NCBI GenBank assembly: GCA_903910555.1
Contig: CAIVZZ010000025.1
Span: 42,788-106,787, forward strand
DNA from: an uncultured Gemmatimonadota bacterium
GTDB lineage: Bacteria; Gemmatimonadota; Gemmatimonadetes; Gemmatimonadales; Gemmatimonadaceae
Length of the DNA: 64,000 bases
Direction of reading: 5' to 3'
In this document: in pieces, positions 43,084-52,280 of the stretch
Numbering within the stretch: the first letter of the stretch is position 1
Layout: each line of letters starts with the position of its first letter
Translations under genes and position numbers: made by a program
Notes under the pieces: model-generated
What the model was told of the DNA's origin: nothing
Database searches by the model: none
Seen by the model: the letters and a program-made list of their open reading frames with translations, nothing else

Positions 43084-45482
43084 GACAGCTCCGCGATAGT
43101 CACGCCGGCGCCGCCTTCGGTCCAGGCGCCCATGCGAAACGTACGCACCCGGCTGTCGCCGGCGAGCATCTCGCCGACGCGCTCGCGCAGCGCACCGGTT
43201 CCCTTCCCGTGGATGATGCGAATCGTGGAGAGATCGGCGCGCACAGCGGCATCAACCGCATTCGTCAGTTCGATTTCAGCTTCGTCAACGCGCATGCCGC
43301 GCAGGTCGACCTCGTGCTTCACTTCGATATCCGGCTGATCGCCAATCAGCGGCACGGCAATCTCCAGCGGCTCAAGCGCTTTCTTTGAAACACGCTTCAG
43401 CGTTCGCAGTGGCACCGTGAGTTTCATCGCACCGACAGCAACGACCGCGTCGCGACCGCGCAGTTCTACAACGCGCCCAGCCTTGCCGCCGAGTGTCGCG
43501 ACGGCCACAGGCGATCCCACTTCAATCGCGCCGGCCTCGGGCGTCAGCGGCTGGATGCGCTCCTTCTTGATCTCGTCGTCGATGGACGCGAGCGCGTCCC
43601 CTGCTTCCGTAGCTCTCTGCTCCGCCGCTCGACGCGCGGCGATCGCGGCCGTCTCGATCTGATCCGCGCCGGCCGCCCTCAGCTCCTTGATCGTTTTTTC
43701 GATTTCCTGACGAGCGTCGAGCAGGTAGCGGCGCGCATCGCTTCGCGCGGCGCGCTCCAGCTCACGTTCTTTCTCACGCACGACCTTCTCGCGCTCGCTC
43801 ACGCGCTCGGCGCGGGCGACAGTTGCGTCGTGATGCGCATCGGCCGCAGTCTCGCGGTCTTCGATCTTTTTTTGACGAGCCTCAAGATCTTCGAGGAGCG
43901 CGGCGACATCACGCTCGCCTTTCGGTACGCGCAGCTCGGCGTTCCGCAGCACCTCCTCCGGCATGGCCAGGCGCCGCGCAATACTCAATCCGTACGAGCG
44001 CCCCGGTACGCCTTTTATCAGACGGAACGTTGGCGCGAGCGCCACGGCGTCGAACTGCAGCGACGCGTTCACCACACCCGGAACTTCGTGCGCCAGTTCT
44101 TTGAGCGCGCCCAGGTGGGTCGTAGAAATCGTTGTCGTGCCGCGCCGCGTCAGCGTCTCAAGAATCGCTCCGCCGAGTGCGGCACCTTCGACTGGATCAG
44201 TGCCAGAGCCGAGTTCGTCAATCAATACGAGCGATTGCGACGTCGCATCGTGCACGATCTCGGTGAGATTGCGCAGATGCGCGCTGAAAGTAGAGAGCGA
44301 CGCCTCGATGCTCTGCTCATCGCCGATGTCAGCAAAGAATCGATCATACAGCGGAATCCGCGACCCCAACCCCACCGGCGCTGGAATCCCCGACTGCGCC
44401 ATCAGCGAAATAAGAGCGAGCGCCTTCAATAGAACAGTCTTGCCGCCCGTATTCGGCCCAGAAACGAGCAGCGTATGCTCCCCACTTTCCATCGTGAGCG
44501 CGAACGGCACGACACTCGAACGATTACGAGCAAGCAGCAACGGATGCCGTCCATCCAAGATCGAAAACCCGCGTCCACCCGCGGCTAAAATTGTTGGCGC
44601 GCAGCCAAACGCGATTGCGTATCGAGCGCGCGCATACAGAGAGTCGAGCGTGACGAGCGCGTCGAGAGTCCCAACGAGCGCATCGCGATGCGGCCGCAAC
44701 AGATCAGTGACCTCGATCAGAATCCGCTCGGTCTCCCGCAGCTCTTCCGCTTCTAGTTCACGAATTCTGTTCGACGCCTCAACCGCAGCTGGCGGCTCAA
44801 TAAAAACCGTCGATCCGCTGGACGAGGCATCGTGCACGATGCCTCCAACGGCACCGCGCCCCTCACGCCGCACCGGAATCACATAGCGCCCGTTGCGCAT
44901 CGTGACGGATGCATCATCCACACGGTGATTGGACTCGAGCTTCGCCATCAGCCGCTCGAGCATCCGCACGAGATCTGCCGTCGCGCCGCGCAGTTCTTTG
45001 CGCACGCGCCGCAGCAACGGTGAGGCATCATCACGAACGATCGCTTCGTCCGAGATAATTCGATCGATCTCACGCTCCGTATCCGGATCGCGCACGAGTT
45101 GCGCCGCGAGCGAATCAAGCGGAACCGTCACGCCATCACCGACTGATTTATCGCGAAGCGCGTCGAGTGCGCGGCGCGACGAAATCAGAAGCGTGACAGC
45201 GGAGCGCAGCTCGATCGCAGTCCATGCCGTCCCCTCTACCCGAAGCCTGCCAAGCGCGGCGGCGAGATCTGGAATAGGCTCAGGATTCCACCCGGCCTCG
45301 CTCCCGACAATCGCGCGCATGGCCTCAACGCGCGCGTGCTCACTGAATACTTCGCCGGCATCGAGCAGCGGTTCAAGCTCGCGAGTCCTCGCCGCACCGG
45401 CCGCGCTTGACGCGTGCCCCGCGACGAGATCCAGCACGCGGGAAAACTCGAGCACCGTAACCGCGTGCCCTCCAGCGCTCAC
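43080..45482 (-). CDS. mutS2: MutS2 (endonuclease/ribosome rescue type)
   Basis: An 800-aa MutS-family ATPase with Walker A VSGPNTGGKTVLLKALA, Walker B LVLIDELGSGTDPVEGAALG, a long coiled coil, and a C-terminal Smr domain (VDLRGMRVDEAEIEL, HGKGTGALRERV). Known roles of MutS2 are anti-recombination and rescue of collided ribosomes. ATGA overlaps link it to yqeY and dnaG. Confidence 0.96.
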   Translation of the reverse strand: MSAGGHAVTVLEFSRVLDLVAGHASSAAGAARTRELEPLLDAGEVFSEHARVEAMRAIVGSEAGWNPEPIPDLAAALGRLRVEGTAWTAIELRSAVTLLISSRRALDALRDKSVGDGVTVPLDSLAAQLVRDPDTEREIDRIISDEAIVRDDASPLLRRVRKELRGATADLVRMLERLMAKLESNHRVDDASVTMRNGRYVIPVRREGRGAVGGIVHDASSSGSTVFIEPPAAVEASNRIRELEAEELRETERILIEVTDLLRPHRDALVGTLDALVTLDSLYARARYAIAFGCAPTILAAGGRGFSILDGRHPLLLARNRSSVVPFALTMESGEHTLLVSGPNTGGKTVLLKALALISLMAQSGIPAPVGLGSRIPLYDRFFADIGDEQSIEASLSTFSAHLRNLTEIVHDATSQSLVLIDELGSGTDPVEGAALGGAILETLTRRGTTTISTTHLGALKELAHEVPGVVNASLQFDAVALAPTFRLIKGVPGRSYGLSIARRLAMPEEVLRNAELRVPKGERDVAALLEDLEARQKKIEDRETAADAHHDATVARAERVSEREKVVREKERELERAARSDARRYLLDARQEIEKTIKELRAAGADQIETAAIAARRAAEQRATEAGDALASIDDEIKKERIQPLTPEAGAIEVGSPVAVATLGGKAGRVVELRGRDAVVAVGAMKLTVPLRTLKRVSKKALEPLEIAVPLIGDQPDIEVKHEVDLRGMRVDEAEIELTNAVDAAVRADLSTIRIIHGKGTGALRERVGEMLAGDSRVRTFRMGAWTEGGAGVTIAELS

Positions 45483-45931
45483 GCCGACGAGCTCCCTGCG
45501 GCGAGCTCTTCCTTGGCGATCCTGCTGATCGTACTTCCCTCTGCGCGTCCTTTGTACGCGGTGCCGACTTTCCCCATCACGGCGCCCATGTTCGCAGCGC
45601 CGCCCGTGATGGAGGCCCGTACCGCTTCACGGATTTCGTCATCGCTGACCGACGCGGGGAGATAGCCCTCGAGCGCGGCAATCTCATCGCGCTCCTGCGC
45701 GGCGAGTTCCGTGCGCCCGCCCTTCTCAAAGGCCTCAAACGATTCGCGGCGGCGCTTGATGGCCTTGCGGAGGACGTCAATCACATCCGCATCCGTGATG
45801 TCGCGCTGCACGGAGGTGTGATGATTCTCGACGTCGGCGAGGACGGTGCCCAGAACGAGGGTTAGGGGCTTGTTTCGGGCCTTGCGGGAGGCGTTGAGAT
45901 CCTCGCGGAGGCGGTCCTGCAGGGATGGCAC
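45479..45931 (-). CDS. yqeY: GatB/YqeY-domain protein
   Basis: A 150-aa protein with the YqeY tail of GatB (LGTVLADVENHHTSVQRDITDADVIDVLRKAIKRRRES and AMGKVGTAYKGRAEGSTISRI-like end). It is often next to rpsU and dnaG, but rpsU is not in this window. It may aid tRNA-dependent amidation, though the role is unclear. Confidence 0.9.
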   Translation of the reverse strand: MPSLQDRLREDLNASRKARNKPLTLVLGTVLADVENHHTSVQRDITDADVIDVLRKAIKRRRESFEAFEKGGRTELAAQERDEIAALEGYLPASVSDDEIREAVRASITGGAANMGAVMGKVGTAYKGRAEGSTISRIAKEELAAGSSSA

Positions 45932-46003
45932 TGGTTCGGTGTGGGCTGGAGAGTAGGAGGGAAACTTATTGGGTGCTTCGCTTCGGGACTAGCTCATCAA
46001 CTG

Positions 46004-46136
46004 CGGCGACTGGCGACTGGTAAATGGCGATCTGGTGCATGGCGACTTGCGAGTAGCACGTGGAGAAAACGTTTGCCTACTCACTCCGTGCTACTCGCTG
46101 TGCACCAGATCGCCATTTACGAGTCGCCAGTCGCCG
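46004..46136. repeat. Single-copy long inverted repeat (D)
   Basis: CGGCGACTGGCGACTGGTAAATGGCGATCTGGTGCA words on the left face TGCACCAGATCGCCATTTAC and GAGTCGCCAGTCGCCG on the right; inside, GCGAGTAGCACG faces CGTGCTACTCGC. The right arm runs into TTTTT (46137-46141). It lies between divergent yqeY and the fusion gene. Confidence 0.92.
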
Positions 46137-46169
46137 TTTTTCACGGAGGGAGGGGTAGATTACAGTGGA

Positions 46170-49100
46170 ATGCCCTCCAATTCCGTCTTCCTCGACCCCT
46201 CCGGCCGCCGCTGGCGCACTATCCGCCGCGCGACGCTCGCCGTTGGCATTTTCTCCACTCTCGTCGCCCTCGGCCTCGCGATCACCTTTTTGATCCCGCC
46301 GATTCTGCCGAATCTTCAGGCGGCGAAATCAGCGATCAAAATCACACGCGTGCAAAACCGCCTCGCCGTCACACGCGACGCGCTGCGCAAACGCGCCGAT
46401 CGTCAGCAGCTCCTCGCCGCCCTCACGCGAAAGCCCGCGCTCCCGGCGACGCACATCGAACATCTGCCCGTCGCGGTGAATCGCGCGACGGAATCGCCGG
46501 CGGGCGCCCGAAAGATTGTCACCAGTCCGCAGCGTCCGCCGATCGTCGCCGGCTTCTACGTGAATTGGGACGACAACTCTTTCACATCGTTCAAAGCGCA
46601 CGTCACCGATCTCGATTGGGTCATCGGCGAGTGGGTCTTCCTCGGCAAAGGCGGAACCGGCCTCAAGATCACGCCCGACGCAAAAGTTCTGTACGTCGTG
46701 CAGAATCTCCCCGAGAAAGACCGGCCGCGCGTTTTCGCGATGGTCAGCAACTTCGACGGGCTAAAGTTCGACAGTCAGCTGCTGCGCCGCATGCTCGCGA
46801 CTCCTGCGTCGCGTCAGGCCGCCGCGATCCAGCTCGTAGAAGCCGCGCAGAAATTCGGTTTCGCCGGCATCACAATCGATTTTGAAGAAGTGCCCGACGA
46901 TTTACTCGATCCGATGTTCGAGTTCATGCGCCTCCTGCGCGCCGGTCTCACGCCGGGTGGACGCTTGCTCACATCAGCAGTTGCCGTCAGCACAGATGAA
47001 CCGCTCGCGCGCCGCTACGCCGCCGCGAACGACTATCTCTTTCTCATGCTCTACGACGAGCACTACGGCAGCGGCGATCCCGGCCCTGTCGCCAGTCAGC
47101 CGTGGTACGTCGCAAAAGCGAAACAGATGCTCCAGTGGATGCCGCCCGCGAAAACAATTCTCGCGCTCGGCGCATACGGCACCGACTGGAATGACGCCGG
47201 CCCGAAACTCAGCGGCCGCACGATCACCTTTCAAGACGCGATGGTTCGCGCGAAAGCGCTCGGCGCGACAGTCCAATTCGATTCCGTCTCGCTGAATCCG
47301 TACGTCACCTACACTGACAGCGCCGGCGCCGATCACGTCGCCTGGTTTCTCGATGGCGTCACCGCGTGGAATCAGGCGCGCGCCGGCGTGCAGCTCGGTG
47401 CCGCGGGCACCGCGATCTGGCGACTCGGCTCCGAAGATCCTTCCGTATGGCACGCGATCTCGAACGACGTGCCCGTCGGCAAGCCGGAAATGCTCACCGA
47501 CATTCCCGGCGGCTACGATCCGCAGTTCGCCGGCACCGGCGGCCTGCTGCGCATTCAGACAACGCCATCGCCAGGCCGCCGCCTGCTCCAGTACGATCAG
47601 AAAACCCAGATCATCACGCACGAGAGCATCACGCAGTTCCCGTTGCCGTGGGTGGTGCAGCGCTTCGGATCGAGCGATCCCGGAAAAGTCGCGATCACGT
47701 TCGACGACGGCCCCGACGCGCGCTACACCACTGCGATCCTCGACACGCTCGCATCGCGCCACGCGAAGGCGACCTTTTTCGTCGTTGGACGCCAAGCAGA
47801 TGAATACCCGGGAATCCTCACGCGCATTGTGCGCGAGGGACACGAGATCGGGAATCACACCTACACACATCCCAATCTCGAACTCATCGGCCCATTCCTC
47901 TCACGACTCGAAGTCGTCGCAACCGGGCGCCTTATCGAGACGATCACCAATCGGCAGACCGCGCTTTTCCGCCCGCCGTACTTTGGCGACGCCGATCCAA
48001 CATCGAGCGACGAACTCGACGCAGTAAAGATCGGCACCGACCTCGGCTATCTCACCGTCGGCGTGCAAATCGACACAGAAGACTGGCGCATCTCGGACGC
48101 CGATTCGATTCTCTCGACCACACTCGCGCAGCGCGGCGACGGCAACGTCATCCTCATGCACGACTCTGGCGGTGACCGCACTGCCACCGTCGCCGTGCTC
48201 GGCACGCTGATCGACTCGCTGCGCGCGAGCGGTTACGAACCGGTGCTCGTCTCCGAACTCGCCGGGATCACCCGCGACGAAGCGATGCCTCCGCTCGCGT
48301 CACGCACGATCTGGTCGCGCATTGTGGACGTCGCCGCGTTCGGTTTCCTCGGCCTCGCCGATTGGGGTCTCTACTGGATCTTCCTCGGCTGCGTCGTCCT
48401 CGGCGTCGCACGCCTGCTCTTCATCATTACGCTCGCGACCATCCAGCGGATGCGGACGCGGCCGAGCGGGACCGAGCCGGTGTTTACGCCGCCTGTCAGC
48501 ATCATCGTCCCCGCGTATCGCGAAGAGCTGGTGATTCTCCGAACCGTGGAGTCGCTGCTCGCGCAGCGCTACGCGGGCGCAATCCATGTGATCGTCGTTG
48601 ATGACGGATCGCCGGACGCCACGTACGACACCGCGATGCGCGCATTTCGCGACAATCCGCGCGTGACTGTCCTTACGAAACCGAACGGCGGGAAGTCGAC
48701 TGCGCTCAATTACGGAATCGGCCACGCCAAAGACGAGATTATTATTTGCCTCGACGCTGACACGCAGTTCGAACCAGACACCGTCGCCGCGCTCGTCGCG
48801 CCGCTCGCCCGTCCTGAAGTGGGCGCCGTCGCCGGCAACGCGAAAGTTGGCAACCGCGTGAACCTCGTCACGCGCTGGCAGGCACTCGAATATGTGACGT
48901 CGCAAAATCTCGACCGACGCGCGTTCTCACTGCTCAACTGCATCACCGTGATTCCCGGTGCCGTTGGCGCATGGCGGCGCTCGCTCGTGCTTGAGGCCGG
49001 CGGCTTCACGCACGATACGCTCGCCGAAGATCAGGATCTCACGATCACGATCCGCAAGATGGGTCATGTGATTGCATACGCAGAACGCGCGATCGCGTGG

Positions 49101-49607
49101 ACCGAGGCACCGGACACGCTAGGAACGCTTTCGCGTCAGCGTTTCCGCTGGTCGTTCGGCACGCTCCAGTGCGCGTGGAAGCATCGCGACGCGCTGTTCA
49201 AACGCAAATACGGCACACTCGGATCGATTGCCCTCCCAAACACCTGGCTCTTTCAGCTGTTGCTAACAGCGCTGTCGCCGCTGGCAGATTTCATGTTCGT
49301 GTTTTCGCTCTTCTCGGTGTGGCTCACCTTCAAGACGCACGGCGAGACGTACGCGCTCACCGATCTCGAGCATGTACTCATGTTTTACGGAGTCTTCCTG
49401 CTGAGCGACTGGGGCGGAGCGATGATCGCCTTCCTCATGGAACCGGACGAAGAAAAGGGATTGTCCTGGCTGATCATGCTTCAGCGATTCGCATACCGAC
49501 AGATCATGTACTCTGTCGTGCTCAAGAGTTTTGTCGCGGCGATCCGCGGCAAGGTGGTCGGCTGGGGAATTCTCGAGCGCAAAGCGACCGTGGAGCTTCC
49601 GGCATAG
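46170..49607 (+). CDS. Three-domain fusion: GH18-like hydrolase, polysaccharide deacetylase, GT2 glycosyltransferase
   Basis: 1145 aa from the ATG at 46170 (MPSNSVFLDPSG); the frame is open to 46035 through repeat D. A membrane anchor lies near residues 21-45. Residues about 125-460 resemble a GH18 chitinase-type barrel with GITIDFEE (D237, E239). Residues about 505-700 are a NodB deacetylase: TFDDGPD (D512, D513), HTYTH (H563, H567), RPPYF. After a transmembrane helix, a GT2 domain has DDGS (811-814), DAD (862-864), EDQD (953-956) and QRFRW (990-994), then membrane helices. This resembles synthesis, deacetylation and trimming of a beta-1,4- or 1,6-GlcNAc polymer by one polypeptide (inference). 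Confidence 0.9.
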   Translation: MPSNSVFLDPSGRRWRTIRRATLAVGIFSTLVALGLAITFLIPPILPNLQAAKSAIKITRVQNRLAVTRDALRKRADRQQLLAALTRKPALPATHIEHLPVAVNRATESPAGARKIVTSPQRPPIVAGFYVNWDDNSFTSFKAHVTDLDWVIGEWVFLGKGGTGLKITPDAKVLYVVQNLPEKDRPRVFAMVSNFDGLKFDSQLLRRMLATPASRQAAAIQLVEAAQKFGFAGITIDFEEVPDDLLDPMFEFMRLLRAGLTPGGRLLTSAVAVSTDEPLARRYAAANDYLFLMLYDEHYGSGDPGPVASQPWYVAKAKQMLQWMPPAKTILALGAYGTDWNDAGPKLSGRTITFQDAMVRAKALGATVQFDSVSLNPYVTYTDSAGADHVAWFLDGVTAWNQARAGVQLGAAGTAIWRLGSEDPSVWHAISNDVPVGKPEMLTDIPGGYDPQFAGTGGLLRIQTTPSPGRRLLQYDQKTQIITHESITQFPLPWVVQRFGSSDPGKVAITFDDGPDARYTTAILDTLASRHAKATFFVVGRQADEYPGILTRIVREGHEIGNHTYTHPNLELIGPFLSRLEVVATGRLIETITNRQTALFRPPYFGDADPTSSDELDAVKIGTDLGYLTVGVQIDTEDWRISDADSILSTTLAQRGDGNVILMHDSGGDRTATVAVLGTLIDSLRASGYEPVLVSELAGITRDEAMPPLASRTIWSRIVDVAAFGFLGLADWGLYWIFLGCVVLGVARLLFIITLATIQRMRTRPSGTEPVFTPPVSIIVPAYREELVILRTVESLLAQRYAGAIHVIVVDDGSPDATYDTAMRAFRDNPRVTVLTKPNGGKSTALNYGIGHAKDEIIICLDADTQFEPDTVAALVAPLARPEVGAVAGNAKVGNRVNLVTRWQALEYVTSQNLDRRAFSLLNCITVIPGAVGAWRRSLVLEAGGFTHDTLAEDQDLTITIRKMGHVIAYAERAIAWTEAPDTLGTLSRQRFRWSFGTLQCAWKHRDALFKRKYGTLGSIALPNTWLFQLLLTALSPLADFMFVFSLFSVWLTFKTHGETYALTDLEHVLMFYGVFLLSDWGGAMIAFLMEPDEEKGLSWLIMLQRFAYRQIMYSVVLKSFVAAIRGKVVGWGILERKATVELPA

Positions 49608-49614
49608 CGCCCGC

Positions 49615-52191
49615 ATGAATCTGAACCTGAAGACCATCGACTGGAAAAAGACGGCGGGGATCGCCATCGGTCTTACGGTCTTTAGCGTCGCGTTGTTCGC
49701 GCTGCGCCACGAACTGCGCGAGTACGACTTCCGTCAGGTACGCGCGGACTTCCAAACAATTCCCGCCGGTGACCTCTGGCGCGCGATCGGCCTGACCGCG
49801 TGCGGATATCTCGCGCTCATCCTCTACGATTCGCTCGCGCTGCGCTACGTGAAGCACACGCTGCCGGCGCAGCGCGTTGCATTCGCCGGATTTGTCGCGT
49901 ACGCATTTTCGAACGCGCTTGGTTTCCCGCTCCTGCTCGGCGGCGGGCTGCGTTACCGCTTTTACACGGCGTGGGGACTGTCGAGCGCCGAGATCGCGAT
50001 GGTCGTTGCGTTCAACAGTGTGACATTCTGGATTGGCGTGCTGTTCGTGGGCGGCATCGCCTTTGTGGTCGAGCCGAGCGCAACGCCCGCGATGATGGGG
50101 CTGCCGATTTCGTCGCTCTATCCCGTTGGCGTAGTGCTGCTGACACTCGTCGCCGCATATCTGTTTGCGACGGCATTCATCAGGAAGACGCTGCGCGTGC
50201 GCGACGGGGAGTTCTCGCTCCCGTCGCCGGGGCTCGCGCTCTCGCAGGTTGTGGTGTCGAGCGCAGACTGGCTCTTTGCCGGCGCGGTGCTCTGGGCGCT
50301 CCTGCCCGACAACACGCCGCATCTGACGTTCCTGATTTTCATTTCGACCTTCCTGCTCGCGCAGATCTCGGGAATGATCAGTCACGTCCCCGCCGGGCTT
50401 GGCGTGTTCGACGTGATTTTTATTGCGCTGATGAAGACATATGTGCCGACCACCGTGCTCGTCGGCGTGCTCGTGCTGTTCCGAGTCGTCTACTATTTAC
50501 TGCCGCTCGCGCTCGCTGCGGTGCTGCTCGGCACGAACGAAGTGATCCGCGGCAAGACGATGTTCGCGAAAGTTGCGCGCGCGGCCGGCGGATGGGTGCC
50601 GGGCGTCGCGCCGGTGATTCTCTCGGTCACGACGTTCGTTGGCGGCGCGATCCTGCTGCTCTCGGGAGCGACGCCTGCGTTGCCCGCACGCATGCGGCTT
50701 CTCTCGACACTCGTGCCACTCGCGGTCATCGAGTCATCGCATTTTATCGCGAGCCTCACTGGCGCGATCCTTCTGGTTCTGTCGCGCGGTCTCGGCCGAC
50801 GGCTTGATGCGGCGTGGTGGCTGACCGTTGGCGCGCTGATTGTCGGAATTATTTCGTCGCTGCTCAAAGGCGTTGACTACGAAGAAGCAATTGTGCTCGC
50901 GATCATTCTCGCGGCGCTGCTGCCGGCGCGCAGACATTTCCATCGCCGGGCATCGTTGACGGCGGAGATGTTCACACCGGCGTGGACATCGATGACGATC
51001 GTCGTGCTCGGCACCAGTGTGTGGCTCGGATTCTTCGTGTACCAGCACGTGAACTACTCGAGCGATTTGTGGTGGCACTTCGCGGTGCGCGGTGATGCGC
51101 CGCGTTTTCTCCGTGCGACGGTCGGTGCGACGGCGATCCTTCTGTTGGTTGCCGTGCAGCGTTTGCTTCAGCCTGCAGAAGTTGCCGATCTCACCGTTGC
51201 CGACGAAGGCACGCGCGAGAAGGTGAAAGCGATCGTGCGCGCATCACACGACACATCGGCGAACCTCGCGCTGATCGGCAACAAATCGTTCCTGTTCTCA
51301 GAGGGCGGGAACGCCTTCATCATGTACCGGATGTACGGCAACAGTTTTATCGCGATGGGCGATCCGGTCGGCCAGCCGCGCGAGCGACAGGAACTCGCGT
51401 GGCAGTTCCGCGAGCTGGCCGACAGGCATAGCGCGTCGACGGTGTTCTATCAGGTGCGGATGCACAACCTTCCGCTCTACCTCGACCTCGGCCTCGCGCT
51501 CATGAAGCTGGGCGAGGAAGCGCGCGTGAAACTGCCGGATTTCTCACTCGACGGCGGGGCGCGGAAAGGTTTGCGGCGCGTGGTGAAGAGCGTGGAGAAG
51601 GAACAGTGCACCTTCGAGATCATCGCGGAAGCGGATGTTCCGGCGGCGTTGCCGCAGCTGCGTGCGATCTCCGATGAATGGTTGGCGGCGAAGAGCACGC
51701 GTGAGAAAGCGTTTTCGATCGGCTATTTCGACGATCGGTATATGAGCGATGCACCTGTCGCGGTTGTTAAACGCGGCGCGGATATTGTTGCGTTCGCAAA
51801 TCTCTGGCAGGGTGCCGGGCACGAAGAGTTGTCCGTCGATCTGATGCGATACTCTGAAGGCGCACCCGACGGCGTGATGGACTACCTGTTCATCCAGCTG
51901 ATGTTGTGGGGACGCGAGCAGGGGTATGGAAATTTCAATCTGGGCATGGCGCCGCTCTCAGGATTAGAGAATCGGCAGCTCGCACCGGTGTGGAGCCGGG
52001 CGGGTGCCCTGCTCTTCAGGCATGCGGAGAACTTTTACAATTTTCAGGGACTGCGCGCGTACAAGGAAAAGTTCGATCCGGTTTGGGAGCCGCGGTATTT
52101 GGCGTCGCCGGGTGGACTTTCGTTGCCGCGGATTCTGACGAATGTTTCGGCTCTCGTCTCGGGCAGCTTGAAGGGTGTTGTTTCTAAATAG
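49615..52191 (+). CDS. mprF: Bifunctional lysylphosphatidylglycerol synthase/flippase
   Basis: 858 aa from the ATG at 49615. The N-terminal half has about 13 hydrophobic helices (flippase domain, e.g. GFPLLLGGGLRYRFY); the C-terminal 300 residues are the DUF2156 aminoacyl-PG synthase (NLALIGNKSFLFSEGGNAF, EELSVDLMRYSEGAPDGVMDYLF). The enzyme transfers an amino acid, typically lysine, from tRNA to phosphatidylglycerol and flips it outward, conferring resistance to cationic peptides and acid. It starts 7 bp after the fusion gene, so it is in the same operon. Confidence 0.93.
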   Translation: MNLNLKTIDWKKTAGIAIGLTVFSVALFALRHELREYDFRQVRADFQTIPAGDLWRAIGLTACGYLALILYDSLALRYVKHTLPAQRVAFAGFVAYAFSNALGFPLLLGGGLRYRFYTAWGLSSAEIAMVVAFNSVTFWIGVLFVGGIAFVVEPSATPAMMGLPISSLYPVGVVLLTLVAAYLFATAFIRKTLRVRDGEFSLPSPGLALSQVVVSSADWLFAGAVLWALLPDNTPHLTFLIFISTFLLAQISGMISHVPAGLGVFDVIFIALMKTYVPTTVLVGVLVLFRVVYYLLPLALAAVLLGTNEVIRGKTMFAKVARAAGGWVPGVAPVILSVTTFVGGAILLLSGATPALPARMRLLSTLVPLAVIESSHFIASLTGAILLVLSRGLGRRLDAAWWLTVGALIVGIISSLLKGVDYEEAIVLAIILAALLPARRHFHRRASLTAEMFTPAWTSMTIVVLGTSVWLGFFVYQHVNYSSDLWWHFAVRGDAPRFLRATVGATAILLLVAVQRLLQPAEVADLTVADEGTREKVKAIVRASHDTSANLALIGNKSFLFSEGGNAFIMYRMYGNSFIAMGDPVGQPRERQELAWQFRELADRHSASTVFYQVRMHNLPLYLDLGLALMKLGEEARVKLPDFSLDGGARKGLRRVVKSVEKEQCTFEIIAEADVPAALPQLRAISDEWLAAKSTREKAFSIGYFDDRYMSDAPVAVVKRGADIVAFANLWQGAGHEELSVDLMRYSEGAPDGVMDYLFIQLMLWGREQGYGNFNLGMAPLSGLENRQLAPVWSRAGALLFRHAENFYNFQGLRAYKEKFDPVWEPRYLASPGGLSLPRILTNVSALVSGSLKGVVSK

Positions 52192-52205
52192 CGAAAAGCA
52201 TTTTT

Positions 52206-52280
52206 GCCGCGGGTTTTCGCGGGAACGCGCGGGTTTGCTCACGTGCCAAACCCGCGTGAACCCGCGTAAACCCGCGGCCA
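52206..52280. repeat. Single-copy inverted repeat (F) overlapping a start codon
   Basis: CCGCGGGTTTTCGCGGG and CGCGCGGGTTTG face CAAACCCGCGTG and AACCCGCGTAAACCCGCGG, i.e. reiterated CCCGCG words in inverted orientation. It bridges mprF and the VirJ-like gene and contains the latter's probable start and N-region. Confidence 0.85.

Noticed and set aside
46035..46169. N-terminal extension of the fusion gene through repeat D
   Set aside because: It would translate the palindrome; the ATG at 46170 gives a normal membrane-anchor start.
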